This document shows, piece after piece, positions 49,355 to 60,557 of a stretch of 64,000 bases of DNA. Position numbers and translations under genes: made by a program. The DNA comes from Mycolicibacterium sp. S2-37 (GTDB lineage Bacteria; Actinomycetota; Actinomycetes; Mycobacteriales; Mycobacteriaceae), in the NCBI RefSeq assembly GCF_017352375.1, contig NZ_JAFEVR010000007.1, positions 1 to 64,000 of the forward strand. Reading direction: 5' to 3'. Below the pieces are notes generated by a model. The model was not told the DNA's origin. It was given only the letters and a program-made list of their open reading frames with translations, and did no database searches. Positions within the stretch are counted from its first letter, which is position 1. Each line of letters begins with the position of its first letter.

Positions 49355-51924
49355 GGTGTCTCCTGGAGGGGTCGGATGGCGGGCATACCGATCGGCGTCG
49401 GGACCTTGCGCCCGGCGTTCTCGGTGAAGGTGACGGTCGGATCGGGTACGTCGGGTGCGTTGACGAAGGACACGAAGCGCGACAGCTTGTCGGGATCCTG
49501 CAGCACACCCTTCCACTCGCATGCGTAGCCGTCGACGTGCCGCTGCATCGCGTCCTCGAATTCCGTTGCCAGGCCCAGGGAATCGTCGCAGACGACCTCC
49601 CGCAGGTGATCGATGCCGCCCTGCAGCCCCTCGACCCACGGCGCCGTGCGCTGCAACCGGTCGGCGGTGCGGATGTAGAACATGAGAAACCGGTCGATGT
49701 AGCGGATCAGCGTCTCGTCGTCGAGATCCCCGGCCAGCAGCTGGGCATGTTTCGGGGTCATCCCGCCGTTGCCGCCGACGTAGAGGTTCCAGCCCGTCTC
49801 GGTGGCGATCACCCCGACGTCCTTGCTGCGCGCCTCGGCGCATTCCCGGGCGCACCCGGACACCCCCATCTTGATCTTGTGCGGTGCGCGCAGGCCGCGG
49901 TAGCGGAGTTCGAGGTTGATGGCCATCTGCACCGAGTCCTGCTGGCCGTAGCGGCACCAGTCGCTGCCGACGCAGCTCTTCACGGTGCGCAACGACTTGC
50001 CGTACGCCTGACCGGATTCCATACCGCCCTCGACGAGCCTGCGCCAGATCTCCGGCAGCTGGTCGACGGTGGCGCCGAACATGTCGATGCGCTGCCCGCC
50101 GGTGATCTTGGTGTACAGACCGAAGTCCTTGGCGATCTCGCCGATCAGGATGAGGTGTTCGGGTTTGATGTCACCGCCGGGTACCCGGGGCACGACCGAG
50201 TAGCTGCCGTTGCGCTGGATGTTGGCCAGGAAGTGGTCGTTGCTGTCCTGCAGTGCGGCCTGCTCACCGTCGAGGATGTGCTGCGAGCCGGTCGAGGCGA
50301 GAATCGACGCGACCACGGGTTTGCAGATGTCACAACCCCTCCCGCTGCCGAATCGTTCCAGCAGACCGGAAAAGGTGCGGATGTCGGTGGCCGAGACGAT
50401 CTCGAACAGTTCGGCGCGAGACTGAGTGAAGTGCTCGCACAACGACTTCGACTGTTCGACGCCCTCGGCCTCCAGCAGTTGTTTGATCAGCGGCACACAC
50501 GAACCACACGAGGTGCCCGCCTTCGTGCACGCCTTCAACGCCGGAACGTCGCAGCAACCGCTCGCGATCGCCCCGGTCAGATCGCCCTTGGTGACGTTGT
50601 TGCACGAGCAGATCTGCGCGGCGGGCGGCAGCGCGCCCACGCCGAGTGCGGACCCACCGTCGCTGGATCCGGCAGGTGCGATGAGCGCCATCGGGTCACC
50701 GGGCAGCTGTTCGCCGACCATCGGACGCAGCACACCGTAGGCCGAGGCGTCGCCCACCAGGACCCCACCGAGCAACGTCTTCGCGTCGTCGGAGAGGACC
50801 AGCTTGGCGTAGGTCTGGTTGACCGCGTCGTTGACCACCACCTCGAGGCAGTCCGGTGTGTGCCCCATCGCGTCACCGAAACTCGCGACGTCGACGCCGA
50901 GCAGTTTGAGCTTGGTCGACATGTCGGCTTCGGGAAACTCCGCCTGCCCACCCAGCAGCCGGTCGGCCACCACCTCGGCGCTGGTGTAGCCGGGGCCGAC
51001 CAGGCCGTAGCACCGGCCTTCGATCGCGGCCACCTCACCCACGGCGTAGATGTGGGGATCGCTTGTCACACAACTCAGATCGGTGAGGATGCCACCGCGT
51101 TCGGCGATCTGCAGCCCGGCGTCCCGGCCCAGCTCGTCGCGGGGCCGGACACCGGCCGCGAAGACCACCAGGCCCGCGTCGATGAACGATCCGTCGCCCA
51201 GCAGTACCCGCAGCGAATCGTCGTCGTCGGAACGCCGCAGCGGCCGGTTCCGCTGCGCCGGCCGGATCGCCTCGGTGCTGACGTCGAGGTGCACCTCGAT
51301 ACCCAGGTCGGTGATCATCCGGCTCAGCAACGCACCGCCGGCGTCGTCGAGCTGTTGGGCCATCAGCCGCGGCGACCGCTCCACGACGTGGGCGGACAGC
51401 CCGAACGCACGCAGCGCGTTGGCGGCCTCCAGACCGAGCAGACCGCCGCCGATGACCACGCCCGCGGGTGCGCGGCCCGAAGCCAACGCGCGCTGCGCGT
51501 CGGCGCGGATCGCGTCGAGATCGTCGAGGGTGCGATACACGTGGCAGGCGGGCAGATCGCGTCCGGGCACCGGCGGGACGAAGGCGTACGAACCGGTGGC
51601 CAGCACCAGTGCGTCGTAGGCGAACGCCGTCCCGTCGACGGTCTTCACCGTGCGGGCCGCGCGGTCGATCGAGGCGACCCGCTGCCCCAGCCGCAGATCC
51701 ACCAGGTCGTCGCCGCGGTAGTCGTTGCCCGCCAGCGCGAGCAGGGTGCGATCCCAGTGCTCGGTGTATCCGGTCAGACCCACCCGGTCATAGGCGGCGT
51801 CGGCCTCCTCGGCGAGCACGGTGATCCGCCAGGCGCCGGCCTCGTCGCGCGCACGCAGCGCTTCGACGAACCGGTGCCCGACCATGCCGTGGCCGACGAC
51901 CACGACGTTCTTCGTTGACGGCAT
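49351..51924 (-). CDS. nirB: nitrite reductase [NAD(P)H] large subunit NirB
   Basis: 857 residues. FAD/NADH domain (1-320; VVVGHGMVGHRFVEAL, ATGSYAFVPPVPG, GGGLLGLEAANALR), a BFD-like [2Fe-2S] site (about 420-480; QICSCNNVTKGDL, TSCGSCVPL), and a sirohaem/[4Fe-4S] domain with SCVGSDWCRYGQQD and GVSGCARECAEARSKDVG. It reduces nitrite to ammonium with NADH for nitrogen assimilation. Full length and intact. Followed by nirD in a coupled unit. A 30-bp imperfect palindrome lies upstream. Confidence 0.94.
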   Translation of the reverse strand: MPSTKNVVVVGHGMVGHRFVEALRARDEAGAWRITVLAEEADAAYDRVGLTGYTEHWDRTLLALAGNDYRGDDLVDLRLGQRVASIDRAARTVKTVDGTAFAYDALVLATGSYAFVPPVPGRDLPACHVYRTLDDLDAIRADAQRALASGRAPAGVVIGGGLLGLEAANALRAFGLSAHVVERSPRLMAQQLDDAGGALLSRMITDLGIEVHLDVSTEAIRPAQRNRPLRRSDDDDSLRVLLGDGSFIDAGLVVFAAGVRPRDELGRDAGLQIAERGGILTDLSCVTSDPHIYAVGEVAAIEGRCYGLVGPGYTSAEVVADRLLGGQAEFPEADMSTKLKLLGVDVASFGDAMGHTPDCLEVVVNDAVNQTYAKLVLSDDAKTLLGGVLVGDASAYGVLRPMVGEQLPGDPMALIAPAGSSDGGSALGVGALPPAAQICSCNNVTKGDLTGAIASGCCDVPALKACTKAGTSCGSCVPLIKQLLEAEGVEQSKSLCEHFTQSRAELFEIVSATDIRTFSGLLERFGSGRGCDICKPVVASILASTGSQHILDGEQAALQDSNDHFLANIQRNGSYSVVPRVPGGDIKPEHLILIGEIAKDFGLYTKITGGQRIDMFGATVDQLPEIWRRLVEGGMESGQAYGKSLRTVKSCVGSDWCRYGQQDSVQMAINLELRYRGLRAPHKIKMGVSGCARECAEARSKDVGVIATETGWNLYVGGNGGMTPKHAQLLAGDLDDETLIRYIDRFLMFYIRTADRLQRTAPWVEGLQGGIDHLREVVCDDSLGLATEFEDAMQRHVDGYACEWKGVLQDPDKLSRFVSFVNAPDVPDPTVTFTENAGRKVPTPIGMPAIRPLQETP

Positions 51925-51988
51925 GGGCTGAGGTTAAGGAGCCGATATTGCGGCGATGTCGCCTCGTGTGAAGCCCCCATCACGGTGT

Positions 51989-52018
51989 GCTCACCTCGGC
52001 CTCGAGGCAGGTGTGAGC
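51989..52018. promoter_or_regulatory. 30-bp imperfect palindrome in nirB/hydrolase divergent region
   Basis: Outer arms GCTCAC/GTGAGC flank a perfect 10-bp core GCCTCGAGGC, with partial matches between. It lies 65 bp upstream of nirB and 111 bp upstream of the divergent hydrolase. A regulator such as NnaR could use it, but I cannot match it to a published box. No other notable element is visible in 51925-52128. Confidence 0.45.
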
Positions 52019-52128
52019 CGGTCGAGGCCGGCGGAGGGTTTCACCATGCGGACTTCCGTGAACGCCGATCATGCGACGTAGCGTGAAAACGCACGGCGTG
52101 ACCAACCGGAAAGCGAGGCAAGCCGCAC

Positions 52129-53049
52129 ATGAGCGAGATGACGTACGTGGAGCTCCACGGTGAACGGGTCGCCTACCAGGACGTCGGCAGTGGTCCGGAA
52201 ACCCTGCTGCTGATCCACGGGATGGCGGGCAGTTCCGACACGTGGCGCGAGGTGCTGCCCGCGCTGTCGGAGAGGTACCGGGTGATCGCCCCCGACCTGC
52301 TGGGACATGGTCGATCGGCCAAGCCGAGGAGTGATTACTCGCTCGGTGCGTTCGCGGTGTTGCTCCGCGATCTCCTCGACGAGTTGGGCGTCGCCCGCGC
52401 CACGGTCATCGGACAGTCGCTGGGTGGCGGTGTCGCGATGCAGTTCATGTACCAGCATCCCGAGTACTGCCAGCGCCTGGTGCTGCTGAACAGCGGCGGG
52501 TTGGGTCCGGACGTCGGGTGGACCCTGCGCGTGCTGTCGGCGCCGGGCGCCGAGTTCCTGCTGCCGCTCATCGCGCCGCCGGGGGTGGTCGCCGCCGGGA
52601 ACACGCTGCGCTCATGGTTCGCGGCGTGGGGCGTGCGTTCCCCCCGCGCGGCGGAGATGTGGAGTGCGTACACCTCACTCGCGGACTCCAAGACCCGCCA
52701 GGCGTTCCTGCGGACCCTGCGATCGGTGGTCGACTATCGCGGCCAGTCGGTCAGTGCGCTCAACAGGCTGCATCTGAGCGCCCAGCTGCCCACCATGGTC
52801 ATCTGGGGTGACCAGGACCACGTCATCCCGGTCGAGCACGGCTACGCCGTGCAGCAGGCGCTGCCGTCCTGCCGGCTGGAAGTACTCGGCGGCGTGGGGC
52901 ACTTCCCCCACGTGGAACGGCCCGACGCCGTCGTGAAGCTCATCGTCGACTTCATCGACACCACCGAAGGGCGGGCCTCTGTGCCGAGATCGACAAAACG
53001 CCCGGACCCTCTCGCACTTTCTCGCCCGTTTGTTCGTTTGGGCGAATAA
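52129..53049 (+). CDS. alpha/beta hydrolase
   Basis: 306 residues. Oxyanion-hole region LLIHGMAGSSDTW, nucleophile elbow GQSLGGG (Ser near residue 90), acid in WGDQDHVIP and His in GVGHFPHVE: a complete catalytic triad. The lid region (residues 130-205) is hydrophobic. Similar to mycobacterial epoxide hydrolase/haloalkane-type or esterase members; substrate unreadable. The last 25 residues are basic and Pro-rich and possibly dispensable. Confidence 0.88.
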   Translation: MSEMTYVELHGERVAYQDVGSGPETLLLIHGMAGSSDTWREVLPALSERYRVIAPDLLGHGRSAKPRSDYSLGAFAVLLRDLLDELGVARATVIGQSLGGGVAMQFMYQHPEYCQRLVLLNSGGLGPDVGWTLRVLSAPGAEFLLPLIAPPGVVAAGNTLRSWFAAWGVRSPRAAEMWSAYTSLADSKTRQAFLRTLRSVVDYRGQSVSALNRLHLSAQLPTMVIWGDQDHVIPVEHGYAVQQALPSCRLEVLGGVGHFPHVERPDAVVKLIVDFIDTTEGRASVPRSTKRPDPLALSRPFVRLGE

Positions 53050-53060
53050 AGAGAAAGTTG

Positions 53061-53819
53061 TCAGCTCCAGCGGCCGAGAATCTCTTTGGCCCGGGTTGCG
53101 AGCGCGGCCTGCAGGAACGGGCCGAAACTGATGCGGGCCACCCCGAGCGGTCCGAACGACGCGGGGTCGTCCTGGTCCGGGATGCCGATCGCATTGACCG
53201 GCAGCGGCAGTTCGGCGGTCAGCCGCCGCAGCGTGTCGTCGTCGTGGCGGCCCACCGGATAGAGCACGTCGGCCCCCGCGGCGGCGGCCTCCTGCAGCCG
53301 TGCGATCGCCCGGTCCACCCGGTCGGCCTCATCGCCGTGCTTGCGCAGGAACAGGTCGGTGCGGGCGTTCACCACGACGTGCACACCGGAGGCGTCGGCC
53401 GCGGCCCGCAGACCGCCAACCAGCTCGGCGTGTTCGGCCGACTCACGGATGCGGCCGCCCTCGCTGTGCACGGTGTCCTCGATGTTCAGGCCGACGGCAC
53501 CCACACCGAGCAGACCGTCGATCAGCCGTTGCGCCGACTCGCCGTAGCCGGATTCGATGTCGACCGAGACCGGCACGTCGACGGCCTCGGTGATCTGGGC
53601 GACGCGGGTCAGCAGCTCGTCGAAGGTCATGCCCTCGTTGTCGGCGCGCCCGACCGAGTCGGCCACCGGATGGCTGCCGACGGTCAGCGCCGCAAAGCCG
53701 GCGTCGACCGCCAGCCGGGCCGACCAGGCGTCCCACACGGTGGGCAGGACCACGGGATTTCCGGGCTGGTGCAGGTCGAGCAGCGTGGTCGCACGCTGTT
53801 TGAGTTCTTGGTCTGGCAC
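53061..53819 (-). CDS. isocitrate lyase/PEP mutase-family enzyme
   Basis: 252 residues of the ICL/PEPM family: NPVVLPTVWDAWSARLAVDAGFAALTVGSH-type opening (read in pieces), VDIESGYG, GLNIEDTVHSEGG and VNARTDLFL carry the metal-binding acidic residues. The family includes carboxyvinyl-carboxyphosphonate phosphorylmutase and 2-methylisocitrate lyase-like proteins; this short form lacks the KKCGH catalytic loop of true isocitrate lyases. Function uncertain. Convergent with the hydrolase (11 bp). Confidence 0.82.
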   Translation of the reverse strand: MPDQELKQRATTLLDLHQPGNPVVLPTVWDAWSARLAVDAGFAALTVGSHPVADSVGRADNEGMTFDELLTRVAQITEAVDVPVSVDIESGYGESAQRLIDGLLGVGAVGLNIEDTVHSEGGRIRESAEHAELVGGLRAAADASGVHVVVNARTDLFLRKHGDEADRVDRAIARLQEAAAAGADVLYPVGRHDDDTLRRLTAELPLPVNAIGIPDQDDPASFGPLGVARISFGPFLQAALATRAKEILGRWS

Positions 53820-53931
53820 AGCTTCGTCCTCTCGGTCGAGACGTGATCTGTCTCACTGTGAACTGTGTGATGTGGCTAGCATCGAATGCGTACTGTGATC
53901 CGAGACACCCTTCAGCCCAAGGAGGTCGGTT

Positions 53932-54228
53932 TTGTCAAGCACCACCGAATTCGCGGAACTGCACGAGCTCATCGGCGGCCTGCGGCGTTGCGTCACATCG
54001 TTGGCTTCCCGTTACGGGGATTCGCCCGCGATGCGCCGCATCGTCAATGATGCCGAACGCATCCTCAACGACATCGATCGCCTCGACATCGACGCCGAGG
54101 AGCTCGAGCTCGGCCGCGGTCTGAGCCGCCATCACCATGTCGGCGAGAAGATCGCGATCCCCGACACCGAGTACGACTCCGAGTTCTGGCGCGGCGTCGA
54201 CGACGAAGGGCTCGGCGGCACCCGCTGA
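53932..54228 (+). CDS. small conserved protein ahead of the sdh operon (Rv0250c-like)
   Basis: 98 residues, mostly helical and acidic: ELHELIGGLRRCVTSLA, RRIVNDAERILNDIDRLDIDAEELEL, then DTEYDSEFWRGVDDEG. The TTG at 53932 is chosen because a near-perfect AAGGAGGT lies 5 nt before it. By size and position it corresponds to M. tuberculosis Rv0250c. It lies 90 bp before sdhC; possibly an accessory factor of the Sdh1 complex. Not recognised otherwise. Confidence 0.78.
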   Translation: MSSTTEFAELHELIGGLRRCVTSLASRYGDSPAMRRIVNDAERILNDIDRLDIDAEELELGRGLSRHHHVGEKIAIPDTEYDSEFWRGVDDEGLGGTR

Positions 54229-54318
54229 GTGTCCGCGGGCACACCCGTGACGCTTCGACCAACCTCCCGCGGGTAACTGCCTGTCTGCCCGCCCTCGACA
54301 GATCTGCGAAAGGCAACC

Positions 54319-55158
54319 GTGAGCGCACCCACCGCCGACCGGGAAGGCAACGGCGTCTTCTCACCGACACGTGCTCAGATCACGCAGCGCACGCTGCGCA
54401 CCGACCGATGGTGGCAGTCGCCGCTGGTGGTGGACCTGGGGTTCGCGGCGTTCGTCATCTACGCGACCGTGCGGGCGTTCATGCAGAAGTGGTACTACGT
54501 CGCCGACTACCACTATTTGACGCCGTTCTACTCGCCGTGCCTGGCCAAGTGGAACGAAGCCGAACAGTCCGGCTGCGTTCCGGAGGCCAGCCATTTCGGC
54601 CAGTTCCTGCCGGATGTGTGGTGGCTGCCGTACGCAGCGCTGTCGCTGCCGTTCCTGCTGCTGTTCCGGTTGACGTGCTACTACTACCGCGGCGCCTACT
54701 ACCGGTCGGTGTGGCAGGCGCCCACCGCGTGCGCGGTCGCCGAACCGCACGCCAAGTACACCGGTGAGACCCGATTCCCGCTGGTGATGCAGAACCTGCA
54801 CCGGTACTTCTTCTACATCGCCGCGCTGATCTCGGTGATCAACACCTACGACGCGATCATCGCCTTCCACTCCCCCAGCGGCTTCGGATTCGGGCTGGGC
54901 AACATCATCCTGGTGGTCAACGTGGTGATGCTGTGGGTCTACACGCTGTCGTGCCACTCCTGCCGCCACGTGGTGGGTGGACGCCTGAAGAACTTCTCGA
55001 AACATCCCGTGCGGTACTGGCTCTGGACCCAGGTCAGCGTGATCAACACCCGGCACAAGCTCTACGCGTGGATCACGCTCGGCACGCTGATGCTCACCGA
55101 CTTCTACATCATGCTGGTGGCCAGCGGCGCCATCTCCGACCTGAGATTCATTGGCTGA
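54319..55158 (+). CDS. sdhC: succinate dehydrogenase (Sdh1 type) membrane anchor subunit
   Basis: 279 residues with five membrane segments (about 35-52, 100-118, 162-182, 195-215 and 250-270). HYLTPFYSPCL, GQFLPDVWWLPYAALSLPFLLLFRLTCYYYR (in parts) and NLHRYFFYIA with CHSCRHVVGG fit the single anchor subunit of the mycobacterial Sdh1 enzyme (Rv0249c). It docks SdhAB to the membrane and provides the quinone site. First gene of sdhCAB; GAAAGG precedes the GTG. Confidence 0.9.
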   Translation: MSAPTADREGNGVFSPTRAQITQRTLRTDRWWQSPLVVDLGFAAFVIYATVRAFMQKWYYVADYHYLTPFYSPCLAKWNEAEQSGCVPEASHFGQFLPDVWWLPYAALSLPFLLLFRLTCYYYRGAYYRSVWQAPTACAVAEPHAKYTGETRFPLVMQNLHRYFFYIAALISVINTYDAIIAFHSPSGFGFGLGNIILVVNVVMLWVYTLSCHSCRHVVGGRLKNFSKHPVRYWLWTQVSVINTRHKLYAWITLGTLMLTDFYIMLVASGAISDLRFIG

Positions 55159-55217
55159 CAATCCGAATCGGCCCCGCAGAAAACACGATAAGAACAGGCA
55201 AGTGAGGTCCCACGTAC

Positions 55218-57212
55218 ATGGCTGAGCCCGAGGCTCCTCCCGCGAACGAGTCGTCAGCGCCCGATGCTCTTCGCGCAAGCGGCTCATCGGAGCTGGAACG
55301 ACACCAATACGACGTCATCGTCATCGGTGCCGGCGGTGCCGGGTTGCGCGCGGTGATCGAAGCGCGCCAGCGGGGCCTGCGGGTTGCCGTCGTGTGCAAG
55401 TCGTTGTTCGGCAAGGCGCACACCGTGATGGCCGAGGGCGGCTGTGCGGCGGCGATGAAGAACGCCAACCCGAAGGACACCTGGCAGATCCACTTCGCCG
55501 ACACCATGCGCGGCGGCAAGTTCCTCAACAACTGGCGCATGGCCGAACTGCACGCGCAGGAGGCCCCGGACCGTGTGTGGGAGCTCGAGACCTACGGCGC
55601 CCTGTTCGACCGCACCAAGGACGGGCGCATCAGCCAGCGCAACTTCGGCGGCCACACCTACGCGCGGCTGGCCCACGTCGGCGACCGCACCGGCCTGGAG
55701 ATCATCCGCACGCTGCAGCAGAAGATCGTCTCGCTGCAGCAGGAGGACAAGGCCGAACTCGGGGACTACGACGCGCGTATCCGCGTCTTCCACGAGTGCA
55801 CCGTCACCGACCTGATCTTGGACGAGACCAGCGGGGAGAAAAGGGTGGCGGGGGCTCTGGCGTATTGGCGGGAGAGCGGCAAGTTCATCCTGTTCGAGGC
55901 GCCGGCGGTGGTGCTGGCCACCGGCGGTATCGGCAAATCGTTCAAGGTGTCGTCGAACTCGTGGGAGTACACCGGCGACGGGCACGCGCTCGCGCTGCGC
56001 GCCGGTTCGACGCTGATCAACATGGAGTTCATCCAGTTCCACCCGACGGGGATGGTCTGGCCGCCCAGCGTGAAGGGCATCCTCGTCACCGAGGGTGTGC
56101 GCGGCGACGGCGGGGTGCTGAAGAACTCCGAGGGCAAGCGGTTCATGTTCGATTACATCCCGGACGTGTTCAAGGGCCAGTACGCCGAGACCGAGGAAGA
56201 AGCCGATCAGTGGCTCAAGGACAACGACTCCGCGCGCCGCACGCCTGATCTGCTGCCCCGCGACGAAGTGGCCCGCGCCATCAACACCGAGGTGAAAGAG
56301 GGCCGTGGCACACCGCACGGCGGGGTCTACCTCGACATCGCCTCGCGCATCTCCACCGAGGAGATCAAGCGCCGGTTGCCGTCGATGTACCACCAGTTCA
56401 TGGAGCTGGCCGAGGTCGACATCACCACCGACGAGATGGAGGTCGGCCCGACCTGCCACTACGTCATGGGTGGCATCGAGGTTGATCCGGACACCGCGGC
56501 GGCCGCGACGCCGGGGCTGTTCGCCGCCGGCGAGTGCGCCGGCGGGATGCACGGCAGCAATCGCCTCGGCGGCAACTCGCTGTCGGACCTGCTGGTCTTC
56601 GGCCGGCGGGCCGGGCTCGGGGCGTCGGACTACGTCCGCTCGCTCTCGGACCGCCCGACGGTGTCCCAGGAAGCGCTGGACGTCGCCGTGCAGATGGCAC
56701 TGCACCCCTTCGAGGGGCCGACCAACGGAGACCAGCCGGAGAACCCGTACACGGTGCAGCTGGACCTGCAGGACACCATGAACGAGCTCGTCGGCATCAT
56801 CCGCAAGGAAGAAGAGATCAACGAGGCACTGGCCAAGCTCGACGAACTGCGTGGGCGCTTCAAGAAGATGAAGGTCGAGGGTGACCGGCATTTCAACCCG
56901 GGGTGGCATCTGGCGATCGACCTGCGCAACATGCTGCTGGTCAGCGAGTGCGTCGCCAAGGCCGCGCTGACCCGCACCGAGAGCCGTGGCGGGCATACCC
57001 GCGACGACTATCCGGCGATGGACGCGAACTGGCGCAACACCCTGCTGGTGTGCCGCACCGAGGGCGACGACCCCGTCGTCCCGGACGTCAGCGTGACCAA
57101 GGAGCCCCAGCCGACGATGCGCCCGGATCTGCTCGGGTGTTTCGAGCTCTCCGAGCTGGAGAAGTACTACACCGATCCCGAGATCGCCGAGCATCCCGAA
57201 CGGAGCAGCTGA
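55218..57212 (+). CDS. sdhA: succinate dehydrogenase flavoprotein subunit SdhA
   Basis: 664 residues. FAD site VIVIGAGGAGLRAVIEAR; the covalent-FAD His is in FGKAHTVMAEGG; the substrate region has QFHPTGM, EGVRGDGG and the catalytic Arg in LLPRDEVARAI; GGMHGSNRLGGNSLSDLLVFGR follows. Complete and close to Rv0248c. Oxidises succinate to fumarate and passes electrons to SdhB. The stop overlaps the sdhB start (TGATG). Confidence 0.95.
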   Translation: MAEPEAPPANESSAPDALRASGSSELERHQYDVIVIGAGGAGLRAVIEARQRGLRVAVVCKSLFGKAHTVMAEGGCAAAMKNANPKDTWQIHFADTMRGGKFLNNWRMAELHAQEAPDRVWELETYGALFDRTKDGRISQRNFGGHTYARLAHVGDRTGLEIIRTLQQKIVSLQQEDKAELGDYDARIRVFHECTVTDLILDETSGEKRVAGALAYWRESGKFILFEAPAVVLATGGIGKSFKVSSNSWEYTGDGHALALRAGSTLINMEFIQFHPTGMVWPPSVKGILVTEGVRGDGGVLKNSEGKRFMFDYIPDVFKGQYAETEEEADQWLKDNDSARRTPDLLPRDEVARAINTEVKEGRGTPHGGVYLDIASRISTEEIKRRLPSMYHQFMELAEVDITTDEMEVGPTCHYVMGGIEVDPDTAAAATPGLFAAGECAGGMHGSNRLGGNSLSDLLVFGRRAGLGASDYVRSLSDRPTVSQEALDVAVQMALHPFEGPTNGDQPENPYTVQLDLQDTMNELVGIIRKEEEINEALAKLDELRGRFKKMKVEGDRHFNPGWHLAIDLRNMLLVSECVAKAALTRTESRGGHTRDDYPAMDANWRNTLLVCRTEGDDPVVPDVSVTKEPQPTMRPDLLGCFELSELEKYYTDPEIAEHPERSS

Positions 57213-57967
57213 TGGGCACCTACAACGCGAGCATGCGGGTCTGGCGCGGCGACGTCGACGGTGGCGCCCTGCAGGAGTACACCGTCGAGGTCAACGAGGG
57301 TGAGGTCGTCCTCGACATCATCCACCGGCTGCAGCAGACCCAGACCGGCGATCTCGCGGTGCGCTGGAACTGCAAGGCCGGCAAGTGCGGATCCTGCTCG
57401 GTGGAGATCAACGGCCGCCCGCGGCTGGCCTGCATGACGCGGATGTCGACCTTCGGCGAGGACGAGACCGTCACCGTCACTCCGCTGCGGACCTTCCCGG
57501 TCATACGGGATCTGGTGACCGACGTGAGTTTCAACTACGAGAAGGCCAGGGAGATCCCGGCGTTCACCCCGCCCAAGGACCTGCAGCCCGGGGAGTACCG
57601 GATGGCCCAGGAGGACGTGAACCGCAGCCAGGAGTTCCGCAAGTGCATCGAGTGCTTCCTGTGCCAGAACGTCTGCCACGTCGTGCGTGACCACGAGGAG
57701 AACAAGAAGGCCTTCTCCGGCCCGCGCTTCCTGATGCGTCAGGCCGAGCTCGACATGCACCCGCTCGACGTGCACGGCCGCCGCGCCGAACAGGCCCAGG
57801 AGGAGAACGGCCTGGGCTACTGCAACATCACCAAGTGCTGCACCGAGGTCTGCCCCGAGCACATCAAGATCACCGACAACGCGCTGATCCCGATGAAGGA
57901 GCGCGCAGCAGATCGCAAGTACGACCCGGTGGTATGGCTGGGCAACAAGCTCTTCCGGCGGAGCTGA
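57212..57967 (+). CDS. sdhB: succinate dehydrogenase iron-sulfur subunit SdhB
   Basis: 251 residues. N-terminal [2Fe-2S] domain: CKAGKCGSC and the later Cys in RLACMTRM. C-terminal domain: CIECFLCQNVCH and CNITKCCTEVCPEH for the [4Fe-4S] and [3Fe-4S] clusters. It carries electrons from SdhA to quinone. Close to Rv0247c. The ATG at 57212 shares its A with the sdhA stop. Confidence 0.95.
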   Translation: MGTYNASMRVWRGDVDGGALQEYTVEVNEGEVVLDIIHRLQQTQTGDLAVRWNCKAGKCGSCSVEINGRPRLACMTRMSTFGEDETVTVTPLRTFPVIRDLVTDVSFNYEKAREIPAFTPPKDLQPGEYRMAQEDVNRSQEFRKCIECFLCQNVCHVVRDHEENKKAFSGPRFLMRQAELDMHPLDVHGRRAEQAQEENGLGYCNITKCCTEVCPEHIKITDNALIPMKERAADRKYDPVVWLGNKLFRRS

Positions 57968-58014
57968 CAAGAGTAGCCTCGGGGCAGGGCTGATCAACGA
58001 CGAAAGGCTCGCCC

Positions 58015-58185
58015 ATGGCCGCGACGAAAAATCTGAACACGCACAGCATCAACGACATTCGGACCGCGATCCGTGAACTCACGGTCCGCGCTGACCTCGC
58101 CCGCAAGGAGGGCAGGCCCGCCGACGCCCAGGAGATCGACCGGCGCGTACAGCACTACCGAGAGGAACTGGCCGCCCGGCGCTGA
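58015..58185 (+). CDS. 56-residue helical protein after sdhB
   Basis: ATG at 58015 is preceded by GAAAGG at 7 nt. The product reads as two helices: SINDIRTAIRELTVRADLARK then DAQEIDRRVQHYREELAARR, rich in Arg, Glu and Asp and without Cys. It lies 47 bp after sdhB on the same strand and ends 3 bp before the flavin reductase stop. Probably a real small protein; no family recognised. An accessory subunit is possible but unsupported. Confidence 0.6.
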   Translation: MAATKNLNTHSINDIRTAIRELTVRADLARKEGRPADAQEIDRRVQHYREELAARR

Positions 58186-58188
58186 GCG

Positions 58189-60538
<2,350 letters not shown>

Positions 60539-60557
60539 TCGCCGCCACGGCCCGCTG

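Noticed and set aside
49147..51918. 923-codon open frame on the plus strand opposite nirB/nirD
   Set aside because: Antisense shadow of nirB, with composition typical of such frames (Gly, Arg, Asp, Val rich) and no motifs.
53830..53930. CRP-type operator (TGTGA-N6-TCACA) upstream of the Sdh1-linked small protein
   Set aside because: TCACTGTGAACTGTGTGA contains half-sites but the spacing and second half do not fit the consensus.
55284..57194. 636-codon open frame opposite sdhA
   Set aside because: Complete shadow of a gene with catalytic residues intact.
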